In this document: positions 6,642-7,296 of the stretch, piece by piece | Layout: each line of letters opens with the position of its first letter | Position numbering within the stretch: position 1 is the first letter of the stretch | Origin: Gemmatimonadota bacterium | GTDB lineage: Bacteria > Orphanbacterota > Orphanbacteria > Orphanbacterales > Orphanbacteraceae | NCBI GenBank assembly: GCA_013002425.1 | Contig: JABDJQ010000282.1 | Coordinates: forward strand, 1 to 7,296 | Length of the DNA: 7,296 bases | Reading direction: 5' to 3' | The notes under the pieces: generated by a model | The model's database searches: none | Seen by the model: only the letters and a program-made list of their open reading frames with translations | What the model was told of the DNA's origin: nothing | Translations under genes and position numbers: made by a program

Positions 6642-7296
6642 ATGCGCCGCTCCGCACTGCGCTGGCTCCCCCTGGCCCTCTCCCCGGCCCTGCTTTACTT
6701 CGCCTGGCTCGCCGCTACGCACGAGAACGACTTCGTGCCGCCGCGCGGTCCCGGCGTTCCGAACGACTGGTTCTTCCAGCAACGCGCCTGGCCGTCGGGC
6801 ACGATCGACTACGACGTGCGCCGCGAAGCGATCGAGCACACGCGCCGCATGCGCGCGGAAGCGGCGCGCCCGGACGCGAACGCGGCGCAGCAGGGCGATA
6901 CCGGGTTCGCGAAACGCGCCGTGGCGACAGACTGGGAGGGCGTGGGGCCCGAGAATGTCGGCGGCCGCGTCACCGACGTAGTCGGGAATCCTTCGAACGC
7001 GAACGAAATCTACCTCGCCGCCGCTTCGGGCGGTGTCTGGAAATCGACGGACGCGGGCGCGAACTGGACCGCGATCTTCGACGACCGGGGCTCGCTTTCG
7101 ATCGGCGCCCTCGCAGTCGACCCGAACGATTTCGACGTGCTCTACGTCGGCACCGGCGAGGCGAACCCCGGCGGCGGCAGCGTGGCGTATGGGGGTGACG
7201 GCGTCTGGAAGACGACGGACGGCGGCGCGACATGGACGCACCTCGGACTCACGAACACGCGCTACATCGGCCGCATCGCGATCGACCCCTCGGACG
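6642..7296 (+). CDS. Secreted BNR/sortilin-like beta-propeller protein (3' truncated)
   Basis: The frame starts at the ATG after a strong Shine-Dalgarno site and stays open to the window end, giving 218 residues of a probably much larger protein. Residues 1-25 look like a signal peptide or anchor: Arg2, Arg3 and Arg7 are followed by LPLALSPALLYFAWLAA. A linker containing WFFQQRAWPSG (43-53) and an Arg/Ala-rich helix (about 58-84) follows, a layout I associate with large secreted BNR proteins. Beta-propeller repeats begin near residue 97. Asp-box motifs are STDAGANW (135-142) and TTDGGATW (191-198), each after GGVWK or DGVWK, and alternate with LAVDPND and IAIDPSD strands. The family has WD40/YVTN/BNR-like folds found in sortilins, glycosidases and many secreted proteins of unknown role. 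No catalytic residues can be judged from this fragment. The protein is likely exported; whether it is surface-bound depends on the unseen C-terminus. Confidence 0.9.
   Translation, partial: MRRSALRWLPLALSPALLYFAWLAATHENDFVPPRGPGVPNDWFFQQRAWPSGTIDYDVRREAIEHTRRMRAEAARPDANAAQQGDTGFAKRAVATDWEGVGPENVGGRVTDVVGNPSNANEIYLAAASGGVWKSTDAGANWTAIFDDRGSLSIGALAVDPNDFDVLYVGTGEANPGGGSVAYGGDGVWKTTDGGATWTHLGLTNTRYIGRIAIDPSD

Noticed and set aside
5866..6657. Upstream extension of the metallophosphoesterase frame on the minus strand
   Set aside because: The extension is antisense to the DinB-like gene and low-complexity in character, and family similarity begins exactly at the ATG at 5865.
6597..7241. 214-codon minus-strand open frame opposite the BNR gene
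   Set aside because: It is an Arg/Ala/Val-rich mirror of the BNR repeats. The plus strand has a signal peptide, Asp boxes, promoter and ribosome site.

Overview
This is a high-GC bacterial window with strongly GC-rich third codon positions. A Gram-negative-type cell is plausible from the two-membrane-segment sensor kinase and the signal-peptide BNR-repeat protein, but I cannot assign a phylum. No RNA genes, insertion sequences, CRISPR arrays or phage genes are visible. It reads as a chromosomal region of seven genes, two of them cut by the window edges.

Left part (1-2862): the 3' end of a RimK-type ATP-grasp amino-acid ligase that carries an extra C-terminal RCK_C (TrkA_C) domain. It converges, across only 32 bp, on a large minus-strand SLC13/DASS-family permease. 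That permease has four consecutive RCK_C domains inserted between its two membrane halves. So two adjacent genes with unrelated catalytic or transport cores share the same small ligand-binding domain, five copies in all. This is the most interesting feature of the window and suggests, as inference, a common small-molecule signal.

Middle part (2863-5304): a 130-bp divergent promoter region, then an OmpR-type response regulator and a histidine kinase that overlap by one base (TGATG) and form a two-component operon. The kinase has an unrecognised extracytoplasmic domain of about 260 residues with four cysteines and no HAMP linker. The divergent layout makes the permease gene a candidate target of this regulator, but nothing in the sequence proves it.

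Right part (5305-7296): a small minus-strand YfcE-like metallophosphoesterase is divergent from a DinB-like (DinB_2) putative metalloprotein. After a 107-bp intergenic region with a clear extended -10 promoter and Shine-Dalgarno site comes the 5' end of a secreted BNR/sortilin-like beta-propeller protein, which runs off the window.

The gene families are individually familiar. The unusual points are domain combinations and altered motifs, not a wholly new cassette.
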